In this document: piece by piece, positions 17,971 to 26,570 of the stretch
Position numbering within the stretch: position 1 is the stretch's first letter
How the letters are laid out: each line of letters opens with the position of its first letter
Origin: Methylobacillus rhizosphaerae
Lineage (GTDB): Bacteria > Pseudomonadota > Gammaproteobacteria > Burkholderiales > Methylophilaceae
NCBI RefSeq assembly: GCF_900187985.1
Contig: NZ_FZOA01000001.1
Span: 186,001-250,000 of the forward strand
Length of the DNA: 64,000 bases
Reading direction: 5' to 3'
Notes under the pieces: model-generated
Database searches by the model: none
What the model was told of the DNA's origin: nothing
What the model saw: only the letters and a program-made list of their open reading frames with translations
Translations under genes and position numbers: made by a program

Positions 17971-18789
17971 TCAGGCTTGTGCCTGAGACCAGCGTGTCTG
18001 GTAATTGCTGGGTGACTCACCCATGGTGCGGGAAAACATGCTGGTAAAACCTGCCGTACTTTCATAACCCAGTGCGATGGCAGTGTTGGTGACGCTCTGG
18101 CCATCTATGAGCATTTCTACCGCCCTGATCAGACATAGCTGCTGGCGCCATGCAGAAAATGTCAGGCCGGTTTCTTTCACGAACAAGCGTGCAAGAGTGC
18201 GTGTACTGGCGCCAGCCACGCTGGCCCATTGTTCGATGTTCCGGTCATCCCCTGGATTGTGATGCAGGCTCTCAGTCACCTTGCGTAAGCGTGCATCCCG
18301 GCCTTCCGGCAGGAAAAGTGGTGCTTGTTGCGCCATGCCAATCTGGTCGATTAATACCTGCATCAACCTGTGCTCCGCGCTGTTAAGTGAGTACTGGTTA
18401 TCGATGGCCACAGCCTGCAATACCAGCTCGCGCAACAAAGGAGTCAGCTTGATAACACAACAGTGCCTGGGTAGTGGGGCAAGCAGTTCTGGCGCAATCA
18501 GCACGGTTCGCATTTCTGATGCCTGGGCGTAGGTGACGCCATGTATGGCTGCCGCGGGTATCCAGCATGCTCGCCCGGGAGGCGTGATCCAGGAGCCATC
18601 CCGTGTTTCCACTCGCATACTGCCCGAAATGATGAACATGAGCTGGCCACGTCTATGGGCGTGGGTTTCTACCTGCCAGCCTTTGGAGTATGTACCCACT
18701 CTCGCTACAACTGGTAACAGGGACTGATCTGGGTCAGGGCCTACACCGTTCAGGTCAGTGAAGACCGGATGAATTCTCGTGTCTGGCAT
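17971..18789 (-). CDS. AraC-family regulator with N-terminal cupin
   Basis: A 272-residue protein. The N-terminal cupin (about 30-110) has HAHRRGQLMFIISG and PPGRACWIPAAAIHGV, typical of ligand-binding AraC relatives. The C-terminal double helix-turn-helix (about 170-265) includes WASVAGASTRTLARLF and TAIALGYESTAGFTSMFSRTMGESPSNY. It probably controls a neighbouring transport gene, perhaps the convergent EamA permease, but no operator was identified. It lies just downstream of the MCE transporter operon, in the same direction. Confidence 0.92.
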   Translation of the reverse strand: MPDTRIHPVFTDLNGVGPDPDQSLLPVVARVGTYSKGWQVETHAHRRGQLMFIISGSMRVETRDGSWITPPGRACWIPAAAIHGVTYAQASEMRTVLIAPELLAPLPRHCCVIKLTPLLRELVLQAVAIDNQYSLNSAEHRLMQVLIDQIGMAQQAPLFLPEGRDARLRKVTESLHHNPGDDRNIEQWASVAGASTRTLARLFVKETGLTFSAWRQQLCLIRAVEMLIDGQSVTNTAIALGYESTAGFTSMFSRTMGESPSNYQTRWSQAQA

Positions 18790-18807
18790 CAGGGACTGGA
18801 TTGCGCG

Positions 18808-19410
18808 TCAGCTGCTTGGCTGGCAGTCAGCCGCTGCACTGGTTGCACTGGCCCAATCGGCAGCTTGCTGCAATGCTGCTGTACTGGCCGTATCAAGTGC
18901 ATTGACACCACCTTTTGCATCTGCGCTACCTGCCGTACTTTGTGCTGAAATCAAGGTAGTGCTGATCCGCTGCCGTGAGCGGTTTTCTATGATGCTGGCT
19001 TGCAGTTGCACAATGCCATGACTGCTGTCTGCTGTATCAAATACCTGATCAAATGCCACAATTTGCAATTTCAGGCTGCAGGACGATTTGCTGGCATTGG
19101 TCTTGTCGATTTTCTGGCGCACCAGATCCACAGGCAGGGTAGACCAGCGACTTTCCGCGTACGAGAAAATCTGCGCAGGATTCTTGTAGTTGAGACGATA
19201 GCGGATATTGCTATGCTGGATGGCATTGCTTGCATTCAATTCTGCAACCGGCAGGTTGAAAGTAACGCGCTGGGTTGCAGATTGCAAACCGAAGTCATAA
19301 AAATCCAGCTGTTTGGCTTCTGGCTTGATTGAGCTGACACATGCGCTCAACGCAATAGGTGACAGCAGGAGGATGGCAATGGGAGATGTAATGCGCATGA
19401 AATACCTCAT
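18808..19410 (-). CDS. ABC transport auxiliary lipoprotein, PqiC/MCE-associated
   Basis: A 200-residue protein with a lipoprotein signal peptide ending LSAC. The mature part fits the ABC-type transport auxiliary lipoprotein family found beside MCE proteins (YDFG near the start, RYRLNYKNPAQIFSYAESRW in the middle). The start overlaps the mlaD-like stop by ATGA. It presumably sits on the inner leaflet of the outer membrane as the acceptor or anchor for the MCE tunnel. It is the last gene of the four-gene operon. Confidence 0.85.
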   Translation of the reverse strand: MRYFMRITSPIAILLLSPIALSACVSSIKPEAKQLDFYDFGLQSATQRVTFNLPVAELNASNAIQHSNIRYRLNYKNPAQIFSYAESRWSTLPVDLVRQKIDKTNASKSSCSLKLQIVAFDQVFDTADSSHGIVQLQASIIENRSRQRISTTLISAQSTAGSADAKGGVNALDTASTAALQQAADWASATSAAADCQPSS

Positions 19411-20357
19411 TGTGCAGATCTGAATCCGGATTCACCGGGGCCTGGACGAACTTCCGGTTTGCCGAAAATCAGGCTTTGCGGATTTTCCTCCAACATGTCC
19501 AGCAGGCGACTGATGCGTCGCGCATCGTCATTGGCATTGGTCGTCAACTCATTCAGGCGCGGCAGGGTTTCGCTGTTGAGCGTATCGCCAATCTGGCTGG
19601 TACTGTTGCGGATATCCCCGGTCATACTGCGTACGTCTTGTATTGTGTTAGTCAACTCATTAAGGAGTGGGGTAGCGGCATTGCTTGCCTCATTGAGGTT
19701 GCTCAGTGCCTGTGAGAATTGCTGCTGGTTCTGTTCTGACATGAGTTGGCTGATTTTGCCGAATGCCTCATTGGCCGAGGCCAGTACTGGTTCCAGGTTT
19801 GAGGATGCCTGTTCCAGGTTCGCCAGTGTTTTGTTCAAGGTTTGCACATCAATGCTTTGTACCACGGTGCTGGCCTGTTCTACGGTAGTTACGCCATGAT
19901 TGATGAAGGCTTCCACTTTGTCCACCAGTTGCGGTACGCGTTCGGATATCCGGTCGATCAGAGAAGGCCGCATGGTGATGAAGGAGCCGGGGGGGATTTG
20001 TTCGCCTGCATCGTTCAGGTCGTTCAGGTCTATATAGGCCAGTCCAGTCACCCCTTGGGCGCGCAATTCGGCGTACGCATCCTTGGTCAGGTGGAGTTTC
20101 TCATCAACACGGATCGTGATTTCAATGGAGGATTGCGAGTCGGGATCAAGTGCAATATCCGACACTTTGCCGACATTGACGCCACGGAATTTGACCGATG
20201 CTTCCTGGCTGAGGCCGGTGACAGGTTGCTTGGAAATAATCCTGTACTCCATGAATGCCTGGCGACTGCCACTCATCCACCAGAATGCAAAAGCGAGAAT
20301 GCCGACCAGAATCAGTGTAATGATGCCGACGGCGAAAGCGTGAGCGCGATTTTCCAT
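19407..20357 (-). CDS. MCE-domain lipid transport protein, MlaD-like
   Basis: A 316-residue protein with one N-terminal membrane helix (about 8-30), an MCE domain (about 38-118; GLSQEASVKFRGVNVGKV, ELRAQGVTGLAYIDL) and a long helical tail with heptad-like Leu/Asn repeats (about 140-300). MCE proteins form hexameric periplasmic rings through which phospholipids move. The long tail suggests a tube-forming type rather than the short MlaD. It lies between the ATPase and lipoprotein genes with close spacing. Confidence 0.92.
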   Translation of the reverse strand: MENRAHAFAVGIITLILVGILAFAFWWMSGSRQAFMEYRIISKQPVTGLSQEASVKFRGVNVGKVSDIALDPDSQSSIEITIRVDEKLHLTKDAYAELRAQGVTGLAYIDLNDLNDAGEQIPPGSFITMRPSLIDRISERVPQLVDKVEAFINHGVTTVEQASTVVQSIDVQTLNKTLANLEQASSNLEPVLASANEAFGKISQLMSEQNQQQFSQALSNLNEASNAATPLLNELTNTIQDVRSMTGDIRNSTSQIGDTLNSETLPRLNELTTNANDDARRISRLLDMLEENPQSLIFGKPEVRPGPGESGFRSAQ

Positions 20358-20360
20358 AAA

Positions 20361-21134
20361 TTATCCAGTTCTTTCCAGTCTGACACGAATCCCCTGGAAA
20401 AAGTTTTGTACAAAGGGGTGGTCGATATGCCCCAATTCCTGCAGGCTGCAATTGGCTACGATGCGTTGATCGGCGAGGACGGCGACTTTGTCGCTCAATG
20501 ACACCAGGGTGTCCAGATCATGTGTGACAAAGATCACTGTTAGCCCCAATGCATGTTTAATTTGCTTGATCAACTCTACAAAATTTTCGCTGCGTTCGGG
20601 GTCGAGCCCTGCTGTGGGCTCATCCAGCAACAGTAGTTCCGGCTCCAATGCCAGGGCGCGGGCTAGGGCCACGCGCTTGATCATGCCTCCCGAAAGTTGT
20701 GAAGGTAGTCTGTTGCCTGCATCGGGCTCCATTTCCACCAGAGACAGTTTATGCAATACCAGTTGCCTGATGGTGGCTTCATTAAACTGCCTGAGTTCCC
20801 GTAATGGAAAAGCAATATTATCAAATACGCTGAGTGCGGAGAATAATGCGCCTTGCTGGAACAGCATGCCCAGCCTATTCATCAAGCGTTGTTGCGGTAC
20901 CCTGTCCATGGCATGCAGGTTCTTGCCAAAAAGCAATACTTCGCCTCGGGTTGGCTGTGTCAATCCTACAATATGCCGGAGTAATGTGGTTTTGCCGCTG
21001 CCCGATCCCCCTACCAGGGAGACAACTTCGCCAGCATTGATGGTGAGTTCGAGATCCTGGTGAATAATATTGCGGCCAAATACGGTCCATAGTTTGTGGA
21101 TTTCACAGATCGGACGGGGGGCTGGAGTACTCAT
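20361..21134 (-). CDS. ABC transporter ATPase, MlaF-like
   Basis: A 257-residue ATP-binding subunit. Walker A is GGSGSGKTTLLRHI (about residues 38-51), the signature is QLSGGMIKRVALARAL, Walker B is ELLLLDEPTAGLDP, and the switch His is in VTHDLDT. The sequence class matches the MlaF/Ttg2A group that powers lipid transport with an MlaE permease. Three bases separate it from the MCE gene and two from the permease, so the genes form an operon. Confidence 0.94.
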   Translation of the reverse strand: MSTPAPRPICEIHKLWTVFGRNIIHQDLELTINAGEVVSLVGGSGSGKTTLLRHIVGLTQPTRGEVLLFGKNLHAMDRVPQQRLMNRLGMLFQQGALFSALSVFDNIAFPLRELRQFNEATIRQLVLHKLSLVEMEPDAGNRLPSQLSGGMIKRVALARALALEPELLLLDEPTAGLDPERSENFVELIKQIKHALGLTVIFVTHDLDTLVSLSDKVAVLADQRIVANCSLQELGHIDHPFVQNFFQGIRVRLERTG

Positions 21135-21136
21135 AA

Positions 21137-22255
21137 TCAGACTCCAATGCTGCTGGTGAGGATGGCGAAGCTGGCATCGATCAGGATGACACAGGTGATG
21201 GCTGTCACGACAGAGCTGGTTGTGCTGCGGCTGAGGCTTTCAGTATTGGGCTTGATGCGCAGGCCGAAGTGGCAGGCCATGATGGCGACAATAAAGCCGA
21301 ACATGAGTCCCTTGATCAGGCCTAGCGTGATATTGACGGGCTGTACTACCGTGGCCAGATACTCGAAAAAGAAACGGAATCCAAGGCCCAATTCAATATT
21401 GGCGGAAATCGCACCTCCGAGCAGTGCCCAGACGGAAGTCCATATGACCAGGAAGGGTGCAATGAAAGTAAGTCCTAACACCTTGGGCAATACGACCCGG
21501 AGGATACGTGATATACCCATGGTGGCAAGCGCATCAATTTCTTCCGTCACGCGCATGACGCCGATCTGTGCTGCCATGGCGGAACCGGAACGGCCGGCAA
21601 TCAGCACGGCCATGAGGATAGGACCTAACTCGCGTATCACTGCGAGCCCCAGAATATTGACGATGAAAATGTCAGCGCCGAATGTGCGTAACTGGGTTGC
21701 CATCAGGAAACTCATGGCAATGCCGATCATGAAGCCCAGCAAGGCGGTGACTGGCAGGGCGGTAATGCCGCTTTTGTAGATGTTGGCACTGAATTCGCGC
21801 CAGGGGAAATCTTGCGGTCGGCGCAGGAGATATGCCAGCTCCAGTACGAGCAGCCCCAGCAGTTTGACAAAATCTGCAATGTGGCTGCTAAGGAAGATCG
21901 TCAGCCTTCCTGCATTGGTGATTAGTCTCAGCGAATCAAGTGAGAATGCTTTTGCAGGAGGCAATTGCGGAATATCCGCTAGCGATGTGAACAATGCGCG
22001 TTGCTGGTCGGTGAGTGTTACCTTATCGTCAAGATGGCTGCCCCAGCCATTCTGTAACACGGCAGCACCGGCAGTATCCAGTTGTTCAACATGGGTGATA
22101 TCCCATTGGACAGTATTGTCAGCAAAGTAAGGTTTGAGCGCTTTACGCAACTGGGCGAAATCGTTATCCAGGTCGCGTAACGACCACTGGCCGTAGAGGG
22201 TAACGTGTTTGTTGCCCTGGCTGTTATGCTCGACCTGAAAGCTTGCTGCTGCCAT
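21137..22255 (-). CDS. STAS-MlaE fused lipid ABC permease
   Basis: A 372-residue protein. Residues about 5-100 form a STAS-like domain (VTLYGQWSLRDL, VEQLDTAGAAVL), followed by an MlaE/YrbE permease with about five to six membrane segments (ITALPVTALLGFMIGIAMSF; RELGPILMAVLIAGRSGSAMAAQIG; EIDALATMGI). In E. coli the STAS protein MlaB and permease MlaE are separate; here they are one chain. It is the first gene of the operon. Confidence 0.92.
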   Translation of the reverse strand: MAAASFQVEHNSQGNKHVTLYGQWSLRDLDNDFAQLRKALKPYFADNTVQWDITHVEQLDTAGAAVLQNGWGSHLDDKVTLTDQQRALFTSLADIPQLPPAKAFSLDSLRLITNAGRLTIFLSSHIADFVKLLGLLVLELAYLLRRPQDFPWREFSANIYKSGITALPVTALLGFMIGIAMSFLMATQLRTFGADIFIVNILGLAVIRELGPILMAVLIAGRSGSAMAAQIGVMRVTEEIDALATMGISRILRVVLPKVLGLTFIAPFLVIWTSVWALLGGAISANIELGLGFRFFFEYLATVVQPVNITLGLIKGLMFGFIVAIMACHFGLRIKPNTESLSRSTTSSVVTAITCVILIDASFAILTSSIGV

Positions 22256-22305
22256 GAACGTCCTCGTGAAGTATGCAGGGGATGCTGAACAACATTGGAA
22301 CTGGA

Positions 22306-22341
22306 GATACAGACCCGGAAAACGGCTCCGCAGTCTGTATC
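22306..22341 (-). terminator. Stem-loop between fae-like gene and MCE operon
   Basis: GATACAGAC (22,306-22,314) pairs perfectly with GTCTGTATC (22,333-22,341) around an 18-base loop. It lies 20 bases downstream of the fae-like stop and before the MCE operon. There is no clear U-run, so it may be an attenuator or processing site instead of a terminator. Confidence 0.4.
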
Positions 22342-22360
22342 GCCAAGGTTATAACAGAGC

Positions 22361-22909
22361 TTAAATCTTGCCGTCCAGCCCCATTTGGAAATATTTATGC
22401 ACAATTTTTTCCTGATTTTCCAGCAGCCAGTCGATGTCAGGTTTATTGCTCATGGCCTTGTGAATGGCATTGGCAGTCGCCTTGCGGTGGATATCGAATA
22501 GTATCTGATGGTCCAGGTCATCCTGCTCTACCACGATGGGATTGAGCCAGACTGAAACAATGATGCCCAGATCATTGGCTTTTTCTTTGGGGATGTCGCC
22601 ATTACGGACTGCATCCAGCACGCCATTGGCGATGGCGGCTTGCACGGTGCCCATGAGGATGTTGGTATAACGCTCATTCTTCACGGTGACTTTGCTGACC
22701 ATGATGGTGGCTGGGCGCACCATGATATCCGTATTCAGGATGGCAAGTACGCGAGAATGTCCTTTGACCTGGTCGCCGAGCAGTGTGCCAAAGGCGGTAC
22801 CCATCGGGCCATTCATTTCACCAATGATGACTTCAGGTTCTGCCGCTGTTCCCGGAGGGCCTCCTGCGACCAGGGCCTCGCCAACGCGCATATAAATCTT
22901 GTCACTCAC
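22361..22909 (-). CDS. Formaldehyde-activating enzyme family protein (Fae-like, catalytic His absent)
   Basis: A 182-residue Fae-family protein: YMRVGEALVAGG near the N-terminus, then GPMGTAFGTLL, LNTDIMVRPATIMVSKVTV and MGTVQAAIANGVLDAV. Fae joins formaldehyde to tetrahydromethanopterin in methylotrophs. Aligning by eye with Methylobacterium Fae (AHIDLIIG), this protein has AEPEVIIG, so the catalytic His17 position is Glu. It may therefore be a homologue with another role. The GTG at 22,909 is chosen because it follows AAGGAGA and gives the usual N-terminus; an upstream GTG at 23,002 is in frame but lacks this. It is divergent from yjbQ. Confidence 0.88.
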   Translation of the reverse strand: MSDKIYMRVGEALVAGGPPGTAAEPEVIIGEMNGPMGTAFGTLLGDQVKGHSRVLAILNTDIMVRPATIMVSKVTVKNERYTNILMGTVQAAIANGVLDAVRNGDIPKEKANDLGIIVSVWLNPIVVEQDDLDHQILFDIHRKATANAIHKAMSNKPDIDWLLENQEKIVHKYFQMGLDGKI

Positions 22910-23061
22910 TTGTTTCTCCTTGATAGTAGATGGAATGGAAATCTCAATTCTGATTAGTTGTAACTTAAATTCCGGGCAATTGCAAAGATGCCGGTGAGTC
23001 ACTCAATGACAACGGTGAGCCGCTATAATTTCCAAATTCACTATTTTATCAAGGCAGGAAT

Positions 23062-23481
23062 ATGAAAAGTTATCGTAAAGAACTATGGTTCAATGCACCA
23101 TCCAGGGTTGCATTCATCAATATTACTCATGAGGTGGAAGCTTGCCTGCGGGAAAGCGGGATACGTGAAGGATTGGTGCTGGTAAATGCCATGCATATTA
23201 CGGCCAGTGTCTTTATCAATGATGATGAGTCCGGCCTGCATCATGACTATCGTGAATGGCTGGAGCGCCTCGCGCCGCACGAGCCGATCCGTAACTATCG
23301 TCATAACGATACCGGTGAGGATAATGCCGATGCGCACATGAAGCGCCAGGTGATGGGACGGGAGGTGGTGGTGGCCATCACGGAAGGGCGCCTGGATTTT
23401 GGTCCGTGGGAGCAGATTTTCTATGGTGAGTTTGATGGCCGCCGCAAGAAGCGTGTGCTGGTGAAGATTATTGGTGATTGA
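23062..23481 (+). CDS. YjbQ/UPF0047 family protein
   Basis: A 139-residue protein of the YjbQ (UPF0047) fold. Conserved features are [19 protein letters not shown], the [19 protein letters not shown] metal-site region and [16 protein letters not shown]. Family members have been described as secondary thiamine-phosphate synthases by complementation; the physiological role is uncertain. A TATAAT-like -10 is at 23,024-23,029. It is followed three bases later by kefF, so may share its transcript. Confidence 0.92.
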   Translation: MKSYRKELWFNAPSRVAFINITHEVEACLRESGIREGLVLVNAMHITASVFINDDESGLHHDYREWLERLAPHEPIRNYRHNDTGEDNADAHMKRQVMGREVVVAITEGRLDFGPWEQIFYGEFDGRRKKRVLVKIIGD

Positions 23482-23484
23482 TCA

Positions 23485-24099
23485 TTGAAAAAGCGTGTAT
23501 TGGTAGTGGTGGCTCACCCCGTCATGGAAGGCTCGCGTATCAACCGAGCCTTGCTGGAGGCGGCTACAGGTTGTGAGTGTGTCCAGGTGCATGATCTCTA
23601 TGCCACATATCCTGAGCAGATGATTGATGTATCGCATGAGCAGGCATTGGTATTCCAGCATGATGTGCTGGTGTTTCAGCATCCTCTGCACTGGTACTCC
23701 TGTCCCGCATTGCTGAAGAGCTGGCTGGATATGGTGTTGAGCTATGGCTGGGCGCACGGGGATGTGTCTACCCAACTTGCCGGCAAGAGCTGGGTACATG
23801 CGATCTCCACAGGCGGGGCTGACAGTGTCTATCAGCGCCGTGGGTACCATCATTTCACGCTCGCTGAGCTATTGCGCCCTTTCGAGCAGAGCGCACGTTT
23901 GTGCAATATGCAGTATTTGCAGCCGTTCCTTACCCAGGCGACGGACACGCTCAGTGATACGGCGTTGCAAGCGCAGGCAGATAGTTATGCGGCCTGGTTG
24001 AAAGAGCTGGCGGAAGGAGATGGACCGCCTGTCGTGGAAAGCGTGCAGGCAGAAGAGGCACAGTACCTGGAGCCAGTTCGTGATGTGAAAGATATATAA
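23485..24099 (+). CDS. kefF: KefF-type NAD(P)H oxidoreductase, KefC ancillary protein
   Basis: A 204-residue flavodoxin-fold quinone reductase of the KefF/MdaB type: VVVAHPVMEGSRINRALLEAA at the N-terminus, the FQHPLHWYSCPALLKSWLD flavin-site segment, and STGGADSVYQRRGYHHFTLAELLRPFEQSA. KefF activates the KefC potassium channel-transporter. The start is a TTG three bases after the yjbQ stop; no better start is visible. It is two bases before kefC, as expected for a partner pair. Confidence 0.9.
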   Translation: MKKRVLVVVAHPVMEGSRINRALLEAATGCECVQVHDLYATYPEQMIDVSHEQALVFQHDVLVFQHPLHWYSCPALLKSWLDMVLSYGWAHGDVSTQLAGKSWVHAISTGGADSVYQRRGYHHFTLAELLRPFEQSARLCNMQYLQPFLTQATDTLSDTALQAQADSYAAWLKELAEGDGPPVVESVQAEEAQYLEPVRDVKDI

Positions 24100-24101
24100 C
24101 T

Positions 24102-25976
24102 ATGGCAGAAGCCCATATCCCGTCCTTATTGCTTGAAAGCGTGATCTATCTGGGCGCTGCGGTGTTGGCAGTGCCAATTTTCCGGCGTATTGGTCTTGGT
24201 TCGGTGCTGGGCTATCTGTTTGCTGGTGTTGTGATCGGGCCATGGGGCTTGGGCTTGGTGGCTGACACCGATACGGTGTTGCATTTTTCCGAGTTCGGTG
24301 TAGTCATGATGTTGTTCCTGATCGGGCTGGAGATTGATCCCGATAAGCTGATGGAGTTGCGCTTGCCCATTTTTGGTATGGGTGGATTGCAGGTATTGCT
24401 GACGGCAGGGCTGGTATATGGGGTCGGTACGGCATTCAACCTGGATTGGCGCTTGTCGTTGGTGGTCGGTATGGGGGTTGCCATGTCTTCTACCGCGATT
24501 GCCATGCAGGTGCTGGCTGAACAGGGTGCATTGAACCGGCCTTCGGGACGTTCGGCGTTTTCGGTACTGTTGTTCCAGGATCTGGCGGTGATTCCCATCA
24601 TGATCCTGTTATTGGTCATTGCGCCCGGGGCGCATGTCTCCAACGGCGTGCATATGGACTGGCTGGCCATTCTCAAGGCTGTGGCACTGGTGATCCTGCT
24701 GATACTCGGCGGTAAATATCTGCTGCGGCCAGTGTTGCGCTATATCGCCAATACCGGATTGCGCGAGATATTCATTGCGTTTGCCTTGTTCCTGATCATT
24801 GGCGTCTCCATCCTCATGACCCTGGTTGGCCTATCCATGGCGCTGGGGGCTTTTATCTCAGGAGTCTTGTTGGCAGATTCCGAGTATCGCCAGGAGCTTG
24901 AACTGGATATTGAACCGTTCAAAGGATTGCTGTTGGGGTTGTTTTTCATCTCGGTCGGTATGTCTGTCAACCTGGGTATGGTGTTACAGCATCCTGTACT
25001 GATTGTGGGGCTGGCGCTGGCATTTGTCTCATTCAAGCTTGTATTGTTGTTTGGTCTTGCCAAGGTGTTCCGCCTGAACAATGCTGGTGGCCTGATGTTT
25101 GCGGTTACTTTATCTCAAGTCGGGGAGTTTGCTTTCGTCATCTTCAGCGCTGCAGTCGATACCAAGGTGATCAGCTATGAGCACAGTGCCGTACTGAATT
25201 CTGTGGTGGCGATTTCCATGGTGACAACGCCGTTGTTGCTGCTGGTATACCAGTTTGCTTACAGGCGCAGGTTGCAGCAGCGTCGGCAGAACAGGAAATT
25301 CGATGAGTTTGATGAAGAGCGCCCGATCATCATTGCCGGCTTCGGGCGCGTGGGGCAGATTGTTACTCGGTTGCTGACCGGGGTGGGTGTGGAGCCTACA
25401 GTGATCGAGCATGACCCCAACCAGATCGAGCTGATGCGCAGTTTCGGGTATCGTGCGTATTACGGTGACATTACTAGGCCGGACGTACTGCGGGCAGCGG
25501 GAATTGCCAATGCCCGTTTGCTGATACTGGCGATAGATAATGCTGAAGATGCCATCGAAACGGCACGCTATGTGCGGCAGCACTATCCGGATGTCAAAAT
25601 ACTGGCGCGCGTGCGCAATCGTACTTATGTATTCGATTACATGGACCTGGGAATTGACTGTGTGCGTGAAACTTTTCTCGGTGCTGTCCATCTGGGGGAA
25701 AAGGCTTTGCGCGAGATGGGCTACACCCCGTTTCATGCTTACAGTACCGCCTGGAAGTTCCGCCGCCATGATGAAGGGATGATGCGAGATCTGCATCCCA
25801 TTCATACCGATATGCAGAAAGTGGTGTCATACAATGTACGGACGCGCCAGGATTTGCAGCATACATTGAGTCGCGACATGGAGGAGATCGTAGCCGGACT
25901 CAACAACAACATCTGGGGTGGTCGAAGTGAGGACTCCCTGAGTGAGAGTGAGGATGGGAGTCCCCAGTCTCCATAA
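24102..25976 (+). CDS. kefC: Glutathione-regulated potassium-efflux protein KefC
   Basis: A 624-residue CPA2 transporter. Residues about 1-390 form 12-13 hydrophobic segments (GLGSVLGYLFAGVVIGPWGLG; FQDLAVIPIM; ISVGMSVNLG), and residues about 400-530 an RCK/TrkA-N nucleotide-binding domain (PIIIAGFGRVGQIVTRLL). KefC is closed by glutathione and opened by glutathione adducts, releasing K+ and protecting against electrophiles such as methylglyoxal. The adjacent kefF supports this over a KefB assignment. It converges on the CBS-protein gene with no gap. Confidence 0.93.
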   Translation: MAEAHIPSLLLESVIYLGAAVLAVPIFRRIGLGSVLGYLFAGVVIGPWGLGLVADTDTVLHFSEFGVVMMLFLIGLEIDPDKLMELRLPIFGMGGLQVLLTAGLVYGVGTAFNLDWRLSLVVGMGVAMSSTAIAMQVLAEQGALNRPSGRSAFSVLLFQDLAVIPIMILLLVIAPGAHVSNGVHMDWLAILKAVALVILLILGGKYLLRPVLRYIANTGLREIFIAFALFLIIGVSILMTLVGLSMALGAFISGVLLADSEYRQELELDIEPFKGLLLGLFFISVGMSVNLGMVLQHPVLIVGLALAFVSFKLVLLFGLAKVFRLNNAGGLMFAVTLSQVGEFAFVIFSAAVDTKVISYEHSAVLNSVVAISMVTTPLLLLVYQFAYRRRLQQRRQNRKFDEFDEERPIIIAGFGRVGQIVTRLLTGVGVEPTVIEHDPNQIELMRSFGYRAYYGDITRPDVLRAAGIANARLLILAIDNAEDAIETARYVRQHYPDVKILARVRNRTYVFDYMDLGIDCVRETFLGAVHLGEKALREMGYTPFHAYSTAWKFRRHDEGMMRDLHPIHTDMQKVVSYNVRTRQDLQHTLSRDMEEIVAGLNNNIWGGRSEDSLSESEDGSPQSP

Positions 25977-26405
25977 TCAGCTCTGGATGTAATTTTCCAG
26001 TTGTTGGATAAGGAATTCCTGATAGGCAATGGTTTCCTTGACCAGATCACCTATCGAAAGCAGGCCAACCAGCTGGTTGTTCTCAATGACTGGCAGGTGT
26101 CGCACGCGCTTGCCGGAGATCAGGTTCATGCAGTGGTCAACGGTATCAGCCAGGCTGACTGTTGTCACTTCTCCCGACATGATATCTCCGACAGTGGTGG
26201 TCCTGGACGTCTTACCTTTGAGCGCAACTTCTCGCGCGTAATCTCGTTCAGAGAATATTCCGACCATCTGGTCGCGGTGCATCACGACCAGTGCACCGAT
26301 CTGACGCTCCGCCATGACCAGTAAAGCATCGTAAACCAGGCTTTCAGGCGCGACAGAATAGACAGTGCTCCCTTTGGTTTCCAGAACTTGCCGCACAGTT
26401 TTCAT
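25977..26405 (-). CDS. Tandem CBS-domain protein
   Basis: A 142-residue protein made of two CBS domains (about 8-65 and 75-130) and little else. Repeated motifs are VYDALLVMAERQIGALVVM and DHCMNLISGKRVRHLPVIENNQLVGLLSIGDLVK. Stand-alone CBS pairs bind adenosyl nucleotides and act as energy sensors; no partner enzyme is encoded next to it. Its stop abuts that of kefC on the opposite strand. Confidence 0.93.
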   Translation of the reverse strand: MKTVRQVLETKGSTVYSVAPESLVYDALLVMAERQIGALVVMHRDQMVGIFSERDYAREVALKGKTSRTTTVGDIMSGEVTTVSLADTVDHCMNLISGKRVRHLPVIENNQLVGLLSIGDLVKETIAYQEFLIQQLENYIQS

Positions 26406-26532
26406 GTTGGCTTCCCCTTTGTTTTCTTTGAACCTGTAATTGCAATATACACCTTTTGGAATTGAGGTTGAATATCCTCGATCAGGAACAACGAGCAGTG
26501 CTTTGCTTGTTTAGAGGGTTGGTAAATATGTG

Positions 26533-26560
26533 TTGACATAATTAGTCAGCTAATTATAAT
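26533..26560 (+). promoter_or_regulatory. marR promoter with operator in the spacer
   Basis: TTGACA (26,533-26,538) and TATAAT (26,555-26,560) are perfect consensus boxes 16 bases apart. The spacer is almost exactly filled by the inverted repeat TAATTA-gtcag-CTAATTA (reading TAATTAGTCAGCTAATTA, 26,539-26,556). A further CTAATTA lies at 26,565-26,571. The marR ATG at 26,571 is only 10 bases past the -10 box, so the transcript should be nearly leaderless. The layout predicts autorepression. Confidence 0.8.
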
Positions 26561-26570
26561 CAGGCTAATT

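Noticed and set aside
18808..22255. Naming the MCE operon genes mlaE, mlaF, mlaD
   Set aside because: No mlaC or separate mlaB is present, the MCE protein has a long tail and the last gene is a PqiC-type lipoprotein; E. coli names would imply more than the sequence shows.
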